A stretch of DNA of 64,000 nucleotides from Acholoe squamosa. Taxonomy: Eukaryota > Annelida > Polychaeta > Phyllodocida > Polynoidae. The notes beneath the pieces are model-generated. The model ran no database searches. It worked only from the letters and a program-made list of their open reading frames with translations, and was not told the DNA's origin. A program made the translations under genes and the position numbers. The stretch spans positions 15,119,282-15,183,281 of the forward strand of contig OX439039.1 in the NCBI GenBank assembly GCA_949317995.1, given 5' to 3'. Shown in pieces: positions 21,055 through 33,797 of the stretch. The stretch's first letter is position 1, and each line of letters opens with the position of its first letter.

Positions 21055-23604
21055 GTGCTCCAAAACCATTCGAACTCCCAAGATGCGGAATCTACATCTT
21101 GGAGAGATCCCGGACCCCACTATAATGATAGTGAGGAGAATCTACCAGACTCTGTACGACGCGAACAGTCTATACAGAGACAGGATAAGTTAATGAGCCA
21201 ACAATCACTTGTTGATGAGCTAACTAATTCGATGTTCGAAGTTGGTGGTAGTACCAACCCAGAACATCCGGCGCCAATGCCAAAGAGGGTAACATTCGGA
21301 GAACTACCTTATAGATTACCCAGACCCGGATTACCCATATTAGATTATAGCGCTATAGATGGCGACTTAACCTATGCGGTACCGGAAGGTGAAGAATTTA
21401 AACAACCGGACGTCCAGTTGTTAAATGAAACTTACGTAACTCTGAACGAGAATCTAAATACCTTGGTCAGAGCTAAAGATGAAGTATTCCATGAAAAACT
21501 TCAGCTAGAAGAAGACCTAACTGGCATGCGGAAAGAATTCGAAGCCAGAAGGAGCGAGTACATGAAAGAACTCGAGGATGAGGAACGAAAACTCCAAGAA
21601 ATGAGAGAGTCATTCAATAAGGAGTATGACAATAGACACATCCGTATCCAAACATGTATAGATACGAACGACCAACTAAGTCATGATAAGGCCAAATTCG
21701 AATCCGAAATATGCCACTATCAAAATGAGTTGGAGGAATTGAAACTTCAGTGTACTAAACAAGCTGAAGACAATGAAGCTATCCGAGTAGGCATTATAGC
21801 TTACAATAAACAACTGGAAGAAGATAGACAGAAACTCACAAATGAGCTTCAGGAGATGCAGACTACTGCAATAACCTTAGATAAGTATGTAAAAGCTGCC
21901 CAGTTGACTATAGGTAATATAGATCCAGCTGTGGTGTCTAAAATGTTGGGAAAGACAACTCCAACTGGATACAACCCTTTCGTTGACGATGGGGCTACTA
22001 AGAATGTAGTATCCGGAGTCTATAAGAAACCGGATAATGCCGTAGATAGTGGAACCGCACCTACACCAGCAGCTCCAGCGCTGGATACAATAGGTCCGGC
22101 ACCACCAATACCAGACCTGAGTCACAAAACTAAAACGACTCGCGATAGTGCTGCCGGAACCAACAATAATACACCCGTAGCACAACCAAGAATACCGGGT
22201 CCAATGAGACATATGTTGACACCACCTTCATATTTCTCCCAACCTGGCCATAGTACACCAGCAGGTCCGAGATTACCGAACCCATCTTCGGGTCCAGGTA
22301 ATGGTCCTACTGATGGACGTTTTCCAAGACCGAACCCGCCACAAAACAACTTTAATGGCGGAATGTATCAACCGAGAGCATCTTCCTGATGGATATAGAT
22401 ATAATTATAATCCATCAGGAAGTGGTTATTATCAAAATGGTAATAACTATAACCAGGGATGGAATCAAAATAATTCTTATCCTAGGTATGCGCCTTCTTG
22501 AAACACCAATTATAATGGTGGATGCCCTGGCGGCTCATCCGGAAACTATAATGGTCCACCAGGAGGTAACCCCCCAGGTGGCCCAGGTGGATCTGGATCG
22601 GGAGGATCAGGATCAGGAGGAGATGGCAGGAAGCCAAATAGGAGAACTTCCATGCCCGCAGGGATGCAAACCATCTTTGATAGGAGCCAATGTATCCAAA
22701 ATTTGGGCATTGACTGCTACCGAAAGGGAGCGGATGGCATGGAAGTCATGAACTGGAGCATGCGAGAAGCAGATAGACTACGCGCATGTAATAATCCGGC
22801 ACGTAGACCCCCTCCATACGATTCTAATGACCCATGGTTAGAGAAGATCCATGGGTAAGCTTCAAGAAAAGAATGCAGAAACCGAAAGAATCTCACAAGG
22901 TCTTTGGTTTGGAGCTACAGGACTTGCTTTCAAAAGCACGTCCAAATTGGGCTCATGATGATGACTGTTATCTACAGGAATTGTTCATACAATTCTATAA
23001 TGGATTGCGGGATCCGGATCACAAACAAGTTGTTTGGGATTCTTGGAAAGATGACACTTCCTTCAGTGACCTGTTCATAGCAATCGATGGACATGACATG
23101 AAGAAACGATTGGTAGGTCTAGGACCTAATCCGGTAAGAGCAGCACCTTTTCAATATGGAGGTACACCTGCTCCGATATATGATACTTCCCAGTTAGCCG
23201 CGGTTGATTCGCATGACGCTGATGAGGAGGATGAATATGTCTCGGATGAAAACGGAGAATATATTGGTTCAGTTCAAGTAGCTGGAAAGTATTACCGACA
23301 AAAACGGTATAGGAAAATACATTCGAAAGGAAAGGGAGGATCCGCCGCTGGTAAGACAGCTTCCGGATCGAATGTAGCCTCTGCGGCGAAGCCAACTGTG
23401 GCAGCCACTGCTACTCCGACTAATGTAATGGAAACCCTAATAGCCGGACTAATAGAAGCTCTAAAAAGACCGAGAGTTGATAAATCTCAGAGGAGATGTT
23501 TAAGATGCCAGAAACTGGGGCATTTTGCTCCAGAATGTATGGCTGAGAAACCTGTCCCGCGTAAACAGGAAGGTGTCTCTGGAATAAGTACAGAGGAAAA
23601 CTAG
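21055..23604 (+). pseudogene. gag of Gypsy A, broken
   Basis: The first part (21055-22389, 444 codons, opening at a GTG with no nearby in-frame ATG) has a long coiled coil at about residues 125-290, then a Pro/Asn/Gly-rich tail. The frame shifts near 22389 and meets a stop at ~22501. A Gly-rich linker and capsid-like segment continue in another frame to ~22858. Compared with Gypsy B, a block of about 70 residues is deleted near 22845. The last part (22834-23604) has a capsid C-terminal-like helical region, an acidic stretch and a zinc knuckle CLRCQKLGHFAPEC (C-x2-C-x4-H-x4-C) close to its end. In the family Gag packages element RNA into cytoplasmic particles. Confidence 0.8.
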
Positions 23605-23714
23605 GAAGGGGTCTCCCGAGGGGCAAAGAAGGGGATCCCAGTGACAAATCTTGCGATGATATCACCATCCGTGATGATAGTTCGCATGTAGTAACAAACT
23701 CGCCTAACACCGAG

Positions 23715-26700
23715 GTGGTTGTAGACACCCGGAAGGTTAGGGAAGCTGATATAACAGGTGCCACGGGAGCACAGGGGAAACCCAATATCAGTAACGAGGC
23801 AGGCGGCTATGAGTTAGCCAAGGTCTGTGGTGCCCACCTGCCCCCGGGTCATCCTTGTCTGGAATTCCTGAAAGGATGTGGATCGACTCCTGGTGTGAAA
23901 AATGACGTTCCGATCCTCACGGACATGCCCTCTGTTCTAAACGGAAGGCGGTGGTATGTTTGCCTCACTGTTAACGGAAGATCTGCCAAATTCCTTGTGG
24001 ATAAGGGAGCTAGCCACTCTTGTATCTCCAGGGGGTTCTACGATCTTATACCAGATGAACATGATACTCTCAAATCGGGAGGAAGTGCTCAGACGGCCGA
24101 TGGCAGTACCTTGCAAACGTATGGTAGAACTTGTGTGAAACTACAGTTGGATGGTATACATGACTATGTCATGAGCGCCACCGTTGCGGATATAGCAGAT
24201 GAGGGGATACTTGGGTTGGATTTTGCATCCCTGTATGGTGCTGTGTTGGAACCTCAATCAGGAGTGTTGAGTGTGAAATACCCATATCCCGTAAAGGTTA
24301 GGTGTGTACTGAGACAAGTGAGCAGTATGGCCAGCGTAGCACACACTGTGCGAATCCCTCCGGGAGTAGCCTGTGATGTGCTTGTAAGAAGTGATCCTGC
24401 AATGCGCAATAAGCCTGCAGTGATAGAACCGGATGTAGCTACTCTGTCAAGTATCGGATTAGTATCCGCAGATACTATTGTAGCAAATGCATCATGGTCG
24501 GTAGTACCTGTCTCCAATACCGGAAACAGTACTATCTACTTAAAAAAGGGGCAAGTTTTCGGAAACGTGACCCTTTCGGAAACTGTAACGGATAGTAAGA
24601 GAAACTTACAAAAGGGTACAGGAGATGATGAAATTTCGGAAGACTTACTCAAGATGTATGAAGAAACTTCATTAGAAGATCCGGAATACCGGAATGTGTT
24701 CTATGAATTGCTCTGTCAGTATAGGACTGCCTTTGCCAAACCTGGTGAAAAACTAGGTACGACAAATAAGGTAGTACATAAAATAGATACTGGAGATGCG
24801 GAACCCTTTAAGATTCCGTATAGGCGGTTACCTCTAGCGAAAAAGAGGGTAGCTGAAGAGGAAATAAACAAGATGTTGGAACAGGATGTAATAGTCCCTT
24901 CCAATAGTCCATGGAGTAGTCCTGTGTGTATGGTAACAAAGAAAGACGGTACTATCCGCTTTTGCATAGACTACAGGAAGTTGAATGGAGTAACGAAAAA
25001 GAATTCGTATCCACTACCGAGAATAGACGAAACCATTGACTCCCTAGGAGGAAACAGTTGGTTTTGTACCCTAGACTTGCAATCAGGTTATTGGCAAGTG
25101 GGAATGAACCCTTCAGATATGGAAAAAACTGCATTTTCGAGTCATATTGGACTATTCCAATATAACGTAATGCCGTTTGGTTTGTGTAATGCACCAGCAA
25201 CATTTGAAGCAATGATGGAAACAATTCTAAGTGACTTATTGTGGAAAAGGTGTCTTGTATATCTTGACGATGTCATAGTCTTCGGAAAAACATTCGAAGA
25301 GTGTTCTAATAACCTAAAAATGGTATTGGAACGTATTATTTCAAATGGTCTCAAATTGAAACCTAAGAAATGCCACATGTTTAGAAAGTCCATAAACTAT
25401 TTGGGCCGCATCATTAGTGATGAAGGAATAAAAGCTGATCCGGAGAAAATCGAATCAGTTACGAATTGGAATAGACCTAAAACACCCAAAGAAGTGAGGT
25501 CCTTTTTAGGATTCTGTTCCTATTATAGGGAATTTATTCTGAGTTATTCTAGAGTCAGTTATCCATTGCAAGCAATAGCTAACTGGACTCCAGGAAGTAC
25601 CAAGGAAAAATTTCCTTGGGGGCATGAACAGGAATCTGCTTTTCAAAAGCTAAAGGATCTGTTCACGAGTACTCCAGTATAACAATATCCGAATGAAACG
25701 GATCATTTCATACTGGATACGGACGCTAGTAATGACAGCATTGGTGCAGCTCTCTCGCAAGTCCAAAATGGGAGAGAAGTACCAATTGCCTTTGCCAGCA
25801 ATACACTGAGTAAAACTCAGCGCAATTACTGCACAACCAAAAGAGAGCTGTTAGCAGTAGTTGTATACACCAAGAAGTTCAAACATTTCCTATGGGGAAC
25901 GAACTTTACATTGCGTACGGATCATTCCTCTTTGAGATGGCTACTGAACTTCCGAGATGCTGAAGGAATGTTAGGCCGATGGTTAGCCCATCTATCAGAA
26001 TATGGGCTTGAACATCACCAGATTCAGCATAGACCTGGAGTGAAGCATTTGAATGCTGATGCCTTGTCTCGAATACCAATCCGGAAATGTGATAATCCGG
26101 ATTGTACTGATTATGGAGCTCATAGGGCAGTGCTAGCAGGGATTCGAAGACCATTCGAACCCCTAGTTGCCAGTGTACTGGATTGGTCTATGGATCACAT
26201 ACGACGTTTCCAGGAAGCTGACTCGATAACTGCGCAGCTATTGCAATTAGTACCAAAGGGTATACGTCCAGTTAGGCCTGAGGTCTCTCTGGAAAACCGA
26301 GAAATGAGAAGGTTTCTTGCTCAATGGACTGAGCTTGAAGTCCGGAAAGGCGTGTTATACCGTTGGAAGCCATGTAATAATGGTGAGAAAATCATGCAAG
26401 TGGTAATATCACATACCATGAGACATGACATTATGTATTTTTGTCATGGACATCGGACCAGTGGTCATTTTGGAAGGAAACGCTCGTTGGCACGACTTTC
26501 CAAAAGATACTACTGGCCTGGCATGACCAGAGACTTGCAAAGATGGGTAATCACCTGTCCGGATTGTTGTAAAAACAAACCCGGACCCGGGATGGGCAAA
26601 CTTCCCCTATCCCAAGAACTTTTCGGAGTTAGATTCGCAAGAATCGGGGTAGACATCATCAGTGGATTGAACAAAACCGCTAATGATAACACCTGTATGA

Positions 26701-27796
26701 TGGTAGTGTGTGATTATTACACAAAATACACTAAAGTATTCCCACTACCGGACCACAAAGCAGTTACTTGTGCCGAAGCCTTTGTAAAAGGTTGGGTACT
26801 CGGTTTTGGCATACCACTAATGTTACACAGTGACCAAGGCAGAGAATTCGAATCAAATCTCTGGCAAGGTATGTGCGAATACTTAGCTATTTGCAAGACT
26901 AGAACCAATCCGTATAGGCCACAAAGCGACGGATTGGTAGATAAGGGTTCAACAGAACCCTTATCCAAGTTCTAAAGTCGCTTGTAAATGAACATATGGA
27001 TGACTGGGATGAGCAATGTCATTTTGTGACACATGCTTATAACAGTACTGTACATTCAAGTACAAATTGTACTCCAAACCTTTTGGTATTCGGAGAGGAT
27101 TTGATAATGCCTGCCGACTTAGTATTTGGAGTCGTAGGGATGGACCCGGAATTACCTTGCCATGTAGTTTTTGTAGAATGTTTAAGAGACAGATTTAAAA
27201 AAGCATATGAGTCTGTCCGGATCGATCTGGAGAAAAGTGCCAAATGGCAGAAAGTTGGATATGATCTAAAGCATCGGAAATTCCAATCCGGAGATAGAGT
27301 TCTCAGACTACATGAACCACTTAGGCACATAAAATTAGCGTCTAATTGGGATGGTCCCTTCACGGTAACCCAAGTTATCAGTGACTGTACCGTAATAATT
27401 AAATCCGACCTTGGTCGACTGTATAAGTCAAATGTGGCCAGACTGAGGAAATGGTCTGGGAGGGAGACCTCCACAGAAATGTATGGTGAAGGTTCCGGAA
27501 AGATCCTGAACCAGAATCGCATAATAGACCAGGTAAAGAACACTACAGTGAAGCGAGGCCGTGGTAGGCCTAAAAAGTGTTCCGAATCAGTGACACCCAC
27601 GCCAATACCAACTAAGCGTGGGGGAGTTAAAAAAGTCTCAGCAGGTGAAGACAAAAAGAAGAGGAAAGGTGTCTCCAAGGCTAAGAAACACCTAGAAAAA
27701 GCTCTTCAGACTGTCAGGTCCGATAAAGAACTATCCGAGAAGGGGAGATACGTTCGCCGCAGCCCCCGAATTGCCCAGAGGACTGCAGTGACCTAA
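23715..27796 (+). pseudogene. pol of Gypsy A (protease, RT, RNase H, integrase), broken
   Basis: The protease has FLVDKGASHS at 23991-24020, where Gypsy B has DTGA; the catalytic D-T/S-G triad is altered to D-K-G. The RT is full length, with the YLDD catalytic motif near 25259. A TAA at 25680-25682 separates RT from RNase H (LDTDAS, RTDHSS). The integrase has an H-H-C-C zinc region (CHGHRTSGHFG, CPDCC), then a D-D-E core with HSDQGREFES. The frame slips near 26935. The final part (26996-27796) holds the GPF-like C-terminal domain and a basic tail with an AT-hook-like KRGRGRPKK (~27550) instead of a chromodomain. These breaks make Pol inactive. Confidence 0.9.
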
Positions 27797-28305
27797 CCTG
27801 TATACACAACGAGTGTAATGTTTACATTTAGAGGAACGGATGACAACTGACCCGAAAGGCTTATTTGTCGCCGCCGCATGATGTACCAATGGGTAGTGGA
27901 CGGATAATCCGGTGGATTTGCTAAAGCTTTCCATAATCTCCACTTAAATCCCCAGACGAGTCATCGGCATGAGCGATAATTACCTAAAAACAATCAGTTT
28001 GTTTATGTTCCGCCTGTAGCACGTGCGTTTCCGCATGACGTCACCGTGTCCAGTCTCGGCTGACCTCTCGTGACCTCGCGGGATGCGGGGAAATGACGTC
28101 ACGAAAGCTGGCCTGTCGCCATATTGTTTTTTGGTAGCGTTTGGGACAGTCGGGTCACCCCTTCTCTCTTGAATTCTACCATCTAGCAAACCCCTTGTGC
28201 GCCCTCAGAGTCTGTCTCTCAGTAGGCAGACTCCGTCAGTGTCGGCCCCGGCGCCGTAAAAGCCGGAAAAAGGAGTATTTTACTCCCGTAGGTGATTCCC
28301 CGGTC
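27797..28305 (+). promoter_or_regulatory. pol-ORF3 spacer with two CRE sites
   Basis: TGACGTCA occurs at 28036-28043 and 28094-28101. A pyrimidine-rich acceptor-like stretch ending in CTAG lies near 28187. It may act as an internal promoter or splice acceptor for ORF3. The corresponding spacer of Gypsy B also has TGACGTCA. Confidence 0.45.
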
Positions 28306-31257
28306 ATGGCTGAGGAATCCGTAGCTGCAGCCAAGCTATCCGGTGACCCGGATAAGCTGACTCCGTCCGCAGAAGCTTTTCCGGAAGCTTTGTCACTTGT
28401 TACACAGGAAGAGAGCGAGATGATGGATGTGGAGGAATCCACGGATCACTCGTTCGAGGAGAAGCTGGCTTCATTCTCACTAAATGAGCCAGAGAAACTT
28501 TTATCTCCACTCCCAGCCGAGGGATCCGGAGGGGCTGCGAGTGCTGAACCCGCAGCAACTGAGTCCGAAACTACCCAAGTTGACGGACAGAAGGACGAGT
28601 GGAAGCCAGCAGTGGCGGAACCTTTTCCAGCTAGCTATGATGGTCGCTACCTGTATGTCCACCCGGAACTGCAGGCACAAGTGACCTACGCGGACGGGAC
28701 ACCAGTCAGGATGGACCCGAAAGTCAGGATAGCTATCGAGGGCGTCATGGCTCCCGAACAGCTGACCAGGACGCCTCCCGAGTGGCTTCGAGACTGGCCG
28801 TGGTTCCAACGGGGACTTATGGTAGACGCTGGTTTCCGTGAAACCGTGTATGCAGCTAACCGAGCCTTCGAGCTCGGAGCGTATCCGAAGCCTGACAAAT
28901 CCCTGTGGAACGTCAAGGCTACGAACATCAACTGGGTAGGCTGTGTCTGGGATACCGATGGACAGACCTACCCACGCCCTAGTGCTACCCGGCAGCAATG
29001 CCGGACCACTAAGGAATTCAGGGAGGCCACTGCGAACTTCGAGCAGTGGGATGACGGTTTCTACATAACCGAGCAGGAATTGGTGGATGTCCAGAACAGT
29101 TCACTAATCGGATTGGACCGAGCTGCAGCCCTTCGGATGGTTATTGTCCGCCGAATGACTGCCGAACAGGAGGCCCAGGAAGAGGCTAAGAGAGCTGCGG
29201 AAGTACCCGCACCTCCTATCCCCGACCTGAAGCTTTCCACCAGGAGCTCAGCCAGTGCTACACAAGCTACCGGCAGTACTACTACCCCAGTAGAAGCCAC
29301 GACCTCCAGCACATCCGGAACCCAGGAACCGGAGGAAGACTGGAAGGTCAGTAAGAACCGATGATCCGCTGCTCGGAAGCTCAAGAATCTCCTGGATTCT
29401 GCTAGAGCCGAGCCGAAACCCAGCACCTCAACCACTGGTAGTACCGCCATGGAGGTTGAGTCGTCTGACGAGGAGTCGGTGCACGAGTCCTCGGTTGAGT
29501 ATGATGAGAAGGCCACTCCATCAACTCAAACCGAGGCCGAACGTTGGGCTAACGCCAAATCCGGATTCAAAACCCGGATTCCGACGTGCTTCTCCGATTG
29601 TGCCTACGGAGTAAAGAAGGACGGCTCTACCCTCTATGCCTGCCCGGACTCAATCAATAAGAACGATGAGTCAGATGATGAAGATTGGATGCGTCTTTCG
29701 GACGAGGACCCCAATCCGAGCAAGGCCTATCGAAAGATGTGGCTTATGCTTAACCATACCGAAGGGTATTATACCTATACCCAGAGGAGGAAGCTATGTT
29801 GGGCTCTAGAGAAGTGGTACGGTGACGACCAGAAGTCCTGCCCCTTCTCTATCTGCCAGGATGCGAGTGATGTCTCGGTCCGGACCTGGAGCACTCCAGC
29901 TCGGTTCCAAAGACATCTCGTCGAGACCCACTTCCACCATCACCCGGTTTACATTTGTGATCCGAGTTATGGCAAGAAGGGTAAGAAGTGTACTACTAAG
30001 GTGCAATACAGCCGACGTAGTGATCTGGCGAGACACCAGAAGAAATGCCACGCCGAAGGTTTGGAGATGGCTCGGAAGCGTATCATGGAGCTTCACCAGG
30101 AACTCATGAAGGAGTTCGATAGCCTGAGCGAGGATGCTTGGTCTAAGGTCCGACCGGGGGACCAAGTCCTCTGCGAAGTTCCGAAGACCAAGGATTCGAA
30201 ACTCCGAGCGAAGATAGTCCTGACTCCTGGAAAGGGTAAACTGGACATGCACGAGTCTCTCTGGCAGAAATGCGAGGAATCCGGAAAGGATGCAAAGAGA
30301 GCTCGTGAAAGGAGCAGAAGAGATCAAAACCGTGGTGGCAACGGTAATGGTCAGAGCACCACTGCTAAGCCGAAAGTCAGAGCAGAGGACCGTTCCAGGT
30401 CCCCTCTGGCTAGGCACCCCGCAGAGCAGGCTCAGGGCACTCCAGTGTTCAAGAAGCCCGAACCTGCCGGATACACTGGAGCCGTATCTAAGCCTGGGAA
30501 AGTTAATCCTCGTAACTTTCCGTCCTTAAACCAGGGACCTGGACCTGAGAGCCAGACCTTGGTGGTAGGAAAGGATGGTCGTCTTGTCCCAAAGAAGACC
30601 ACAGCACCTGCTGCCACCGGATCTGCATCCGCTCCAGCCGCCCTGCCAGTTACCTTCACCCAGGAGCAGTTGAACATGTACCTGCAAATGGGATTGAAGC
30701 AAAACGCGCCCCCTGCCTACTGTGTACCAACGGCAGGCGTGTCCGGAAGCCCCAAACTCGGAAGTGGTCCACAGGCCGCATCGACCCCTCCCAAGGCTGT
30801 CGCTGCACCTGCGAAACCAAAGGACGCTATTACCATTAAGGCCGGTAATGCGGAAATTTGGTTTGAGAAATCTCGCCAAGGGGAGGCAGATGTCCAGAAG
30901 GCCATCTACACCCACTGGGAGAAGTGTGTCCATGAGAAGGCAACAGAATTTCATCAGGGACTCCTAAACGACACCCTGTTGTGTATGAAGGAGGTCGCGG
31001 ATGCTGAAAAGCAGCGCCTCGAGACCCTCATTCGGGACGATGTGAAGGCCCAGGAGGAGGCTGCCACAGCTGCCCAAGAAAAGGCAGCTATGGACGTGCA
31101 CGTGCTGGAGAAACGTGTAAAGGAGGAGATTACTCGGAATACCAACTTGAACACTAAGTTCATGAGGGTATTCGGAGTCGACCTGGACGAGTGGGACGGC
31201 ACTCCCGAGTCGGCTCTAGCTCTTCTTAAGAAGAAGCATGCTAAGAAATCTGCCTAA
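28306..31257 (+). pseudogene. ORF3 of Gypsy A: zinc-finger/coiled-coil accessory protein
   Basis: ATG 28306 opens a 984-codon frame interrupted only by TGA at 29362-29364; the frame continues unchanged afterwards. Part 1 is acidic, then has a WLRDWPWF helical region and a Pro/Thr-rich linker. Part 2 has a conserved FKTRIPTCFSDCAYG block, C2H2-like fingers (CPFSIC...H-x4-H; C...C...H-x4-C near residues 500-590), a basic disordered Pro/Ala stretch and a C-terminal coiled coil ending in FGVDLDEWDGTPES. There is no signal peptide or membrane helix, so it is not an envelope protein. Gypsy B carries the homologous gene in the same place. I do not recognise the family; RNA/DNA binding or particle function is possible. 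Confidence 0.75.
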
Positions 31258-32788
31258 GCATGCTACGGGTTATTTCCCATAATTTTTTTCTCCACCACCA
31301 AATAACCAGATATAGTCTTTGCAGAACCCTATAGGTCTGCGAATGTTTTCTTCACTAGTATATGAACACCTATCGTATGTGTTCCGGGTTCCTCTTATGA
31401 CCAGCTTATTGTATAATTCAGGCTGTATAACCCTTGTTGTACCCTGAATAGTCTATTCGGATTTATAACCTCACTAATGGACAATCCGATAGTAGACTTG
31501 CTGCTGTGAGACGTATCCGGCTGCCAGTTCCAGACTCCTGCTGTTACCCGTGCTAACCACTTACTAGGATGGACTTTACGATTTACCTGTACAACTCTAC
31601 TATTACTTCCGGACCAGCCTATATTGGACTATTTTCTACTTATGTCAACTAAACTTAAAACGGATTACGATTCTATACAGTTGACAGAACCGGATCTACA
31701 ATTCACTTCTACATTCTACACCATTCGGATTTACCTATAAACTTTAGCACATCTAGAGGATTGTGGGTAGCTGCTCCAAACTCACCTACCGTGTACACCT
31801 TAATAACTATAGACTCTAGCACGTCCATCCCGTGGTTAGCTGACCACACCTATCATGGAGCATCCGAAGGGCTACAGCAGAAGACCCCAGCAGCAGCCAT
31901 CATCTTTTCTAAAATTGTAAATGTTACCATATGTCTATTTTTCTATAACATTATTTGTATGTATATATAAGACTACATTGGTCACATTGTACTATATTGT
32001 AATACGGGTATATATATATATATATGTATGTTGGTACGGATCTTAGATCAGTGTTAAATATTAAAATATAAGATCCGATAAACTACACCAGAACTTACTT
32101 ATTATTGTCCTGCGAGACATATTATATCGTAAATATATTAATCTGGTGTTATAAAGGTTATTTGGTACACGGTGATATCATATATGTCATTATATTCATT
32201 ACTACACCGTGATTTTTTTCTTTTCAAGTGTATAATACAAATGGTTTTATTCGTACTACTCACGGAATCCTTAACGGATCCATATGTTTATGTCATACAA
32301 TGATGTTACAAGTTTATATATCATTAGATAGTGTAGTTACTATAACAGTCTTTTTTAAGACTACATAATCAAATGTGGTATTAATAACTACAAACGCATA
32401 TGAATGTTATTACTTGATGTATTTAATGTTAACAGTTCCGTTACACATAACTGTTACTATTACATGTATACGAATTATGATACTTATCTTATAATTTATA
32501 CCGTACACACGATATGATATCCTATGGTATAATAAGCTAATTAACAGTTCCGATACATATAACTGTTATTCATATAATTAATTGGTATCATATTCGAACA
32601 TTCAACCTTGCCATTTTGTAACTACATACACTATCGAATATATGTATATGACATTCAAATAATATCTAACCTGGTGTTAACGTTATATCTATGGTTGTAC
32701 CTCTATTACTAATGGTTAAGACATATAGATATGTTGTCCTAGTAATATTACTATAACTATAACACCCTCCTAATGTCTGGGGGAGTGG
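31258..32788 (+). other. AT-rich 3' region of Gypsy A
   Basis: A 1.5-kb stretch with no ORF, many TATATA runs and short inverted phrases such as AACAGTTCCGTTACACATAACTGTTA. It ends in the purine-rich TCTGGGGGAGTGG before the 3' LTR. The element's polypurine tract is probably 32778-32788. Confidence 0.5.
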
Positions 32789-33124
32789 TGTAGAGGTACG
32801 TATTGTCTAACCGTAGAGTTGGGTACCGTCTGACGTGGCGGGTGAGTCGAGTCGTCGGACGTTCCTCAGGTTCCGGATAGGTGGCAGCACTGATCCGGGT
32901 CTGTGGGGACATCTGACGACGAACACCTGGGTCCTCCAGGCCTCCGCACCATGTAGATTATCTCTCCATCCATCTTAGCTGCTTGTTCTATACCATCCGG
33001 CAGCCGTGAGTGTACACTAAGAAATAAACTAACCGTTGGCATACACTTGAATTACCGTCTTACTCTTTCTTTCGAATCGTAAGACCCGAACCCCCCAGGT
33101 CCGTAAGGCCGCAAGACCCTTACA
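32789..33124 (+). repeat. 3' LTR of Gypsy A
   Basis: Same TGTAGAGG...CCCTTACA ends (336 bp). It lacks the 40-bp TATA segment of the 5' LTR and has a 29-bp insertion after CAGCCGT. Otherwise it is nearly identical. Confidence 0.9.
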
Positions 33125-33797
33125 CATTGTTACTAGCACATTATGTCTCCTGAGTGGTAGTACACATATATATGCAGAATTGAATGAGGCCTCAGAATTA
33201 CAGGTATTATGGATGGGGGGAGTCTATATAGTACACAAGAGAGACCAAATGCTACCAATGACAACACATTGAATGTTTTGGTAACTATGGTTACCAAACA
33301 TGACCAATAAATTTCATGTCCTTAACTGAAAGTCTTCACTGAGTTATGAGTATTCAGGAAATGCTATACAGAGCCAATATCAAAAGATAAGATCAAAATA
33401 ACACATGGGCTTATCAACTAAGTAATATAATTGTGAAATAATTTAAAATCTTCAAATAATTCTGGGCACCAAAAGGTTAAGGACCTCACTTAAGTTTACT
33501 GTCCATGCAGTTGAGTTGAGTTTTTATTGGCAACAAAATCTACATGAATATGAGTTTTTCATAAATGCCATTTTCATAGTAATCTCAAACCCCATAATTT
33601 TAACCCAGATTATACTGTAGTTTAAATATGTGAGCTTAGGAACATGCATACCACTTAGTCCATATACTACTAGCTAGATTTCTAGGAGAAAAGCATCCTC
33701 CGTTCCCTGGTGTTGCCTTTCAGTTGGCAGTGCATCCCATAGTATTTTTGACAGGAGCCCCCTCTGCATAGGGGGGGGGGGGGGCTCCGGTCAAAGA
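33125..33797. other. right part of the TTAA element, then noncoding DNA
   Basis: The TTAA element resumes to 33480. Beyond it is AT-rich DNA with a G homopolymer near 33771. There is no gene. Confidence 0.5.

Larger units (their letters stand above)
20569..33124 (+). mobile_element. Ty3/Gypsy LTR retrotransposon A, with extra 3' gene
   Basis: The order is 5' LTR, PBS, gag, pol (protease, RT, RNase H, integrase), a third ORF, AT-rich 3' region, G-rich PPT-like tract (32778-32788) and 3' LTR. Integrase after RNase H places it in Ty3/Gypsy (Metaviridae). Stops and frameshifts in gag, pol and ORF3 make it inactive. I see no matching target duplication (CAGG before, CATT after). Confidence 0.9.
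20206..33480. mobile_element. piggyBac-like TTAA element split by a nested Gypsy insertion
   Basis: The left end reads TTAACCCCTAGGTGCCCA (20206). The right end reads TGGGCACCAAAAGGTTAA (to 33480), its imperfect inverse. TTAA ends and a CCYTWGGTGCCCA inverted repeat fit the piggyBac group. Without the Gypsy element (20569-33124) about 0.7 kb remains with no transposase, so it would be non-autonomous. A 16-bp palindrome, CGCACTTTAAAGTGCG, lies just inside the left end. Confidence 0.45.

Noticed and set aside
27037-27678. 213-aa minus-strand ORF over Gypsy A integrase end
   Set aside because: It is antisense to a recognised integrase C-terminus with conserved matches in Gypsy B.
26996-27796. 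Chromodomain at the integrase end
   Set aside because: No aromatic-cage pattern; the tail is basic with an AT-hook-like motif.
28501-30417. Long antisense ORFs across ORF3 of Gypsy A
   Set aside because: The sense frame is conserved between elements A and B; the antisense frames are not.
28306-31257. ORF3 as a retroviral envelope gene
   Set aside because: No signal peptide, transmembrane helix or furin-like site; instead zinc-finger-like and coiled-coil regions.
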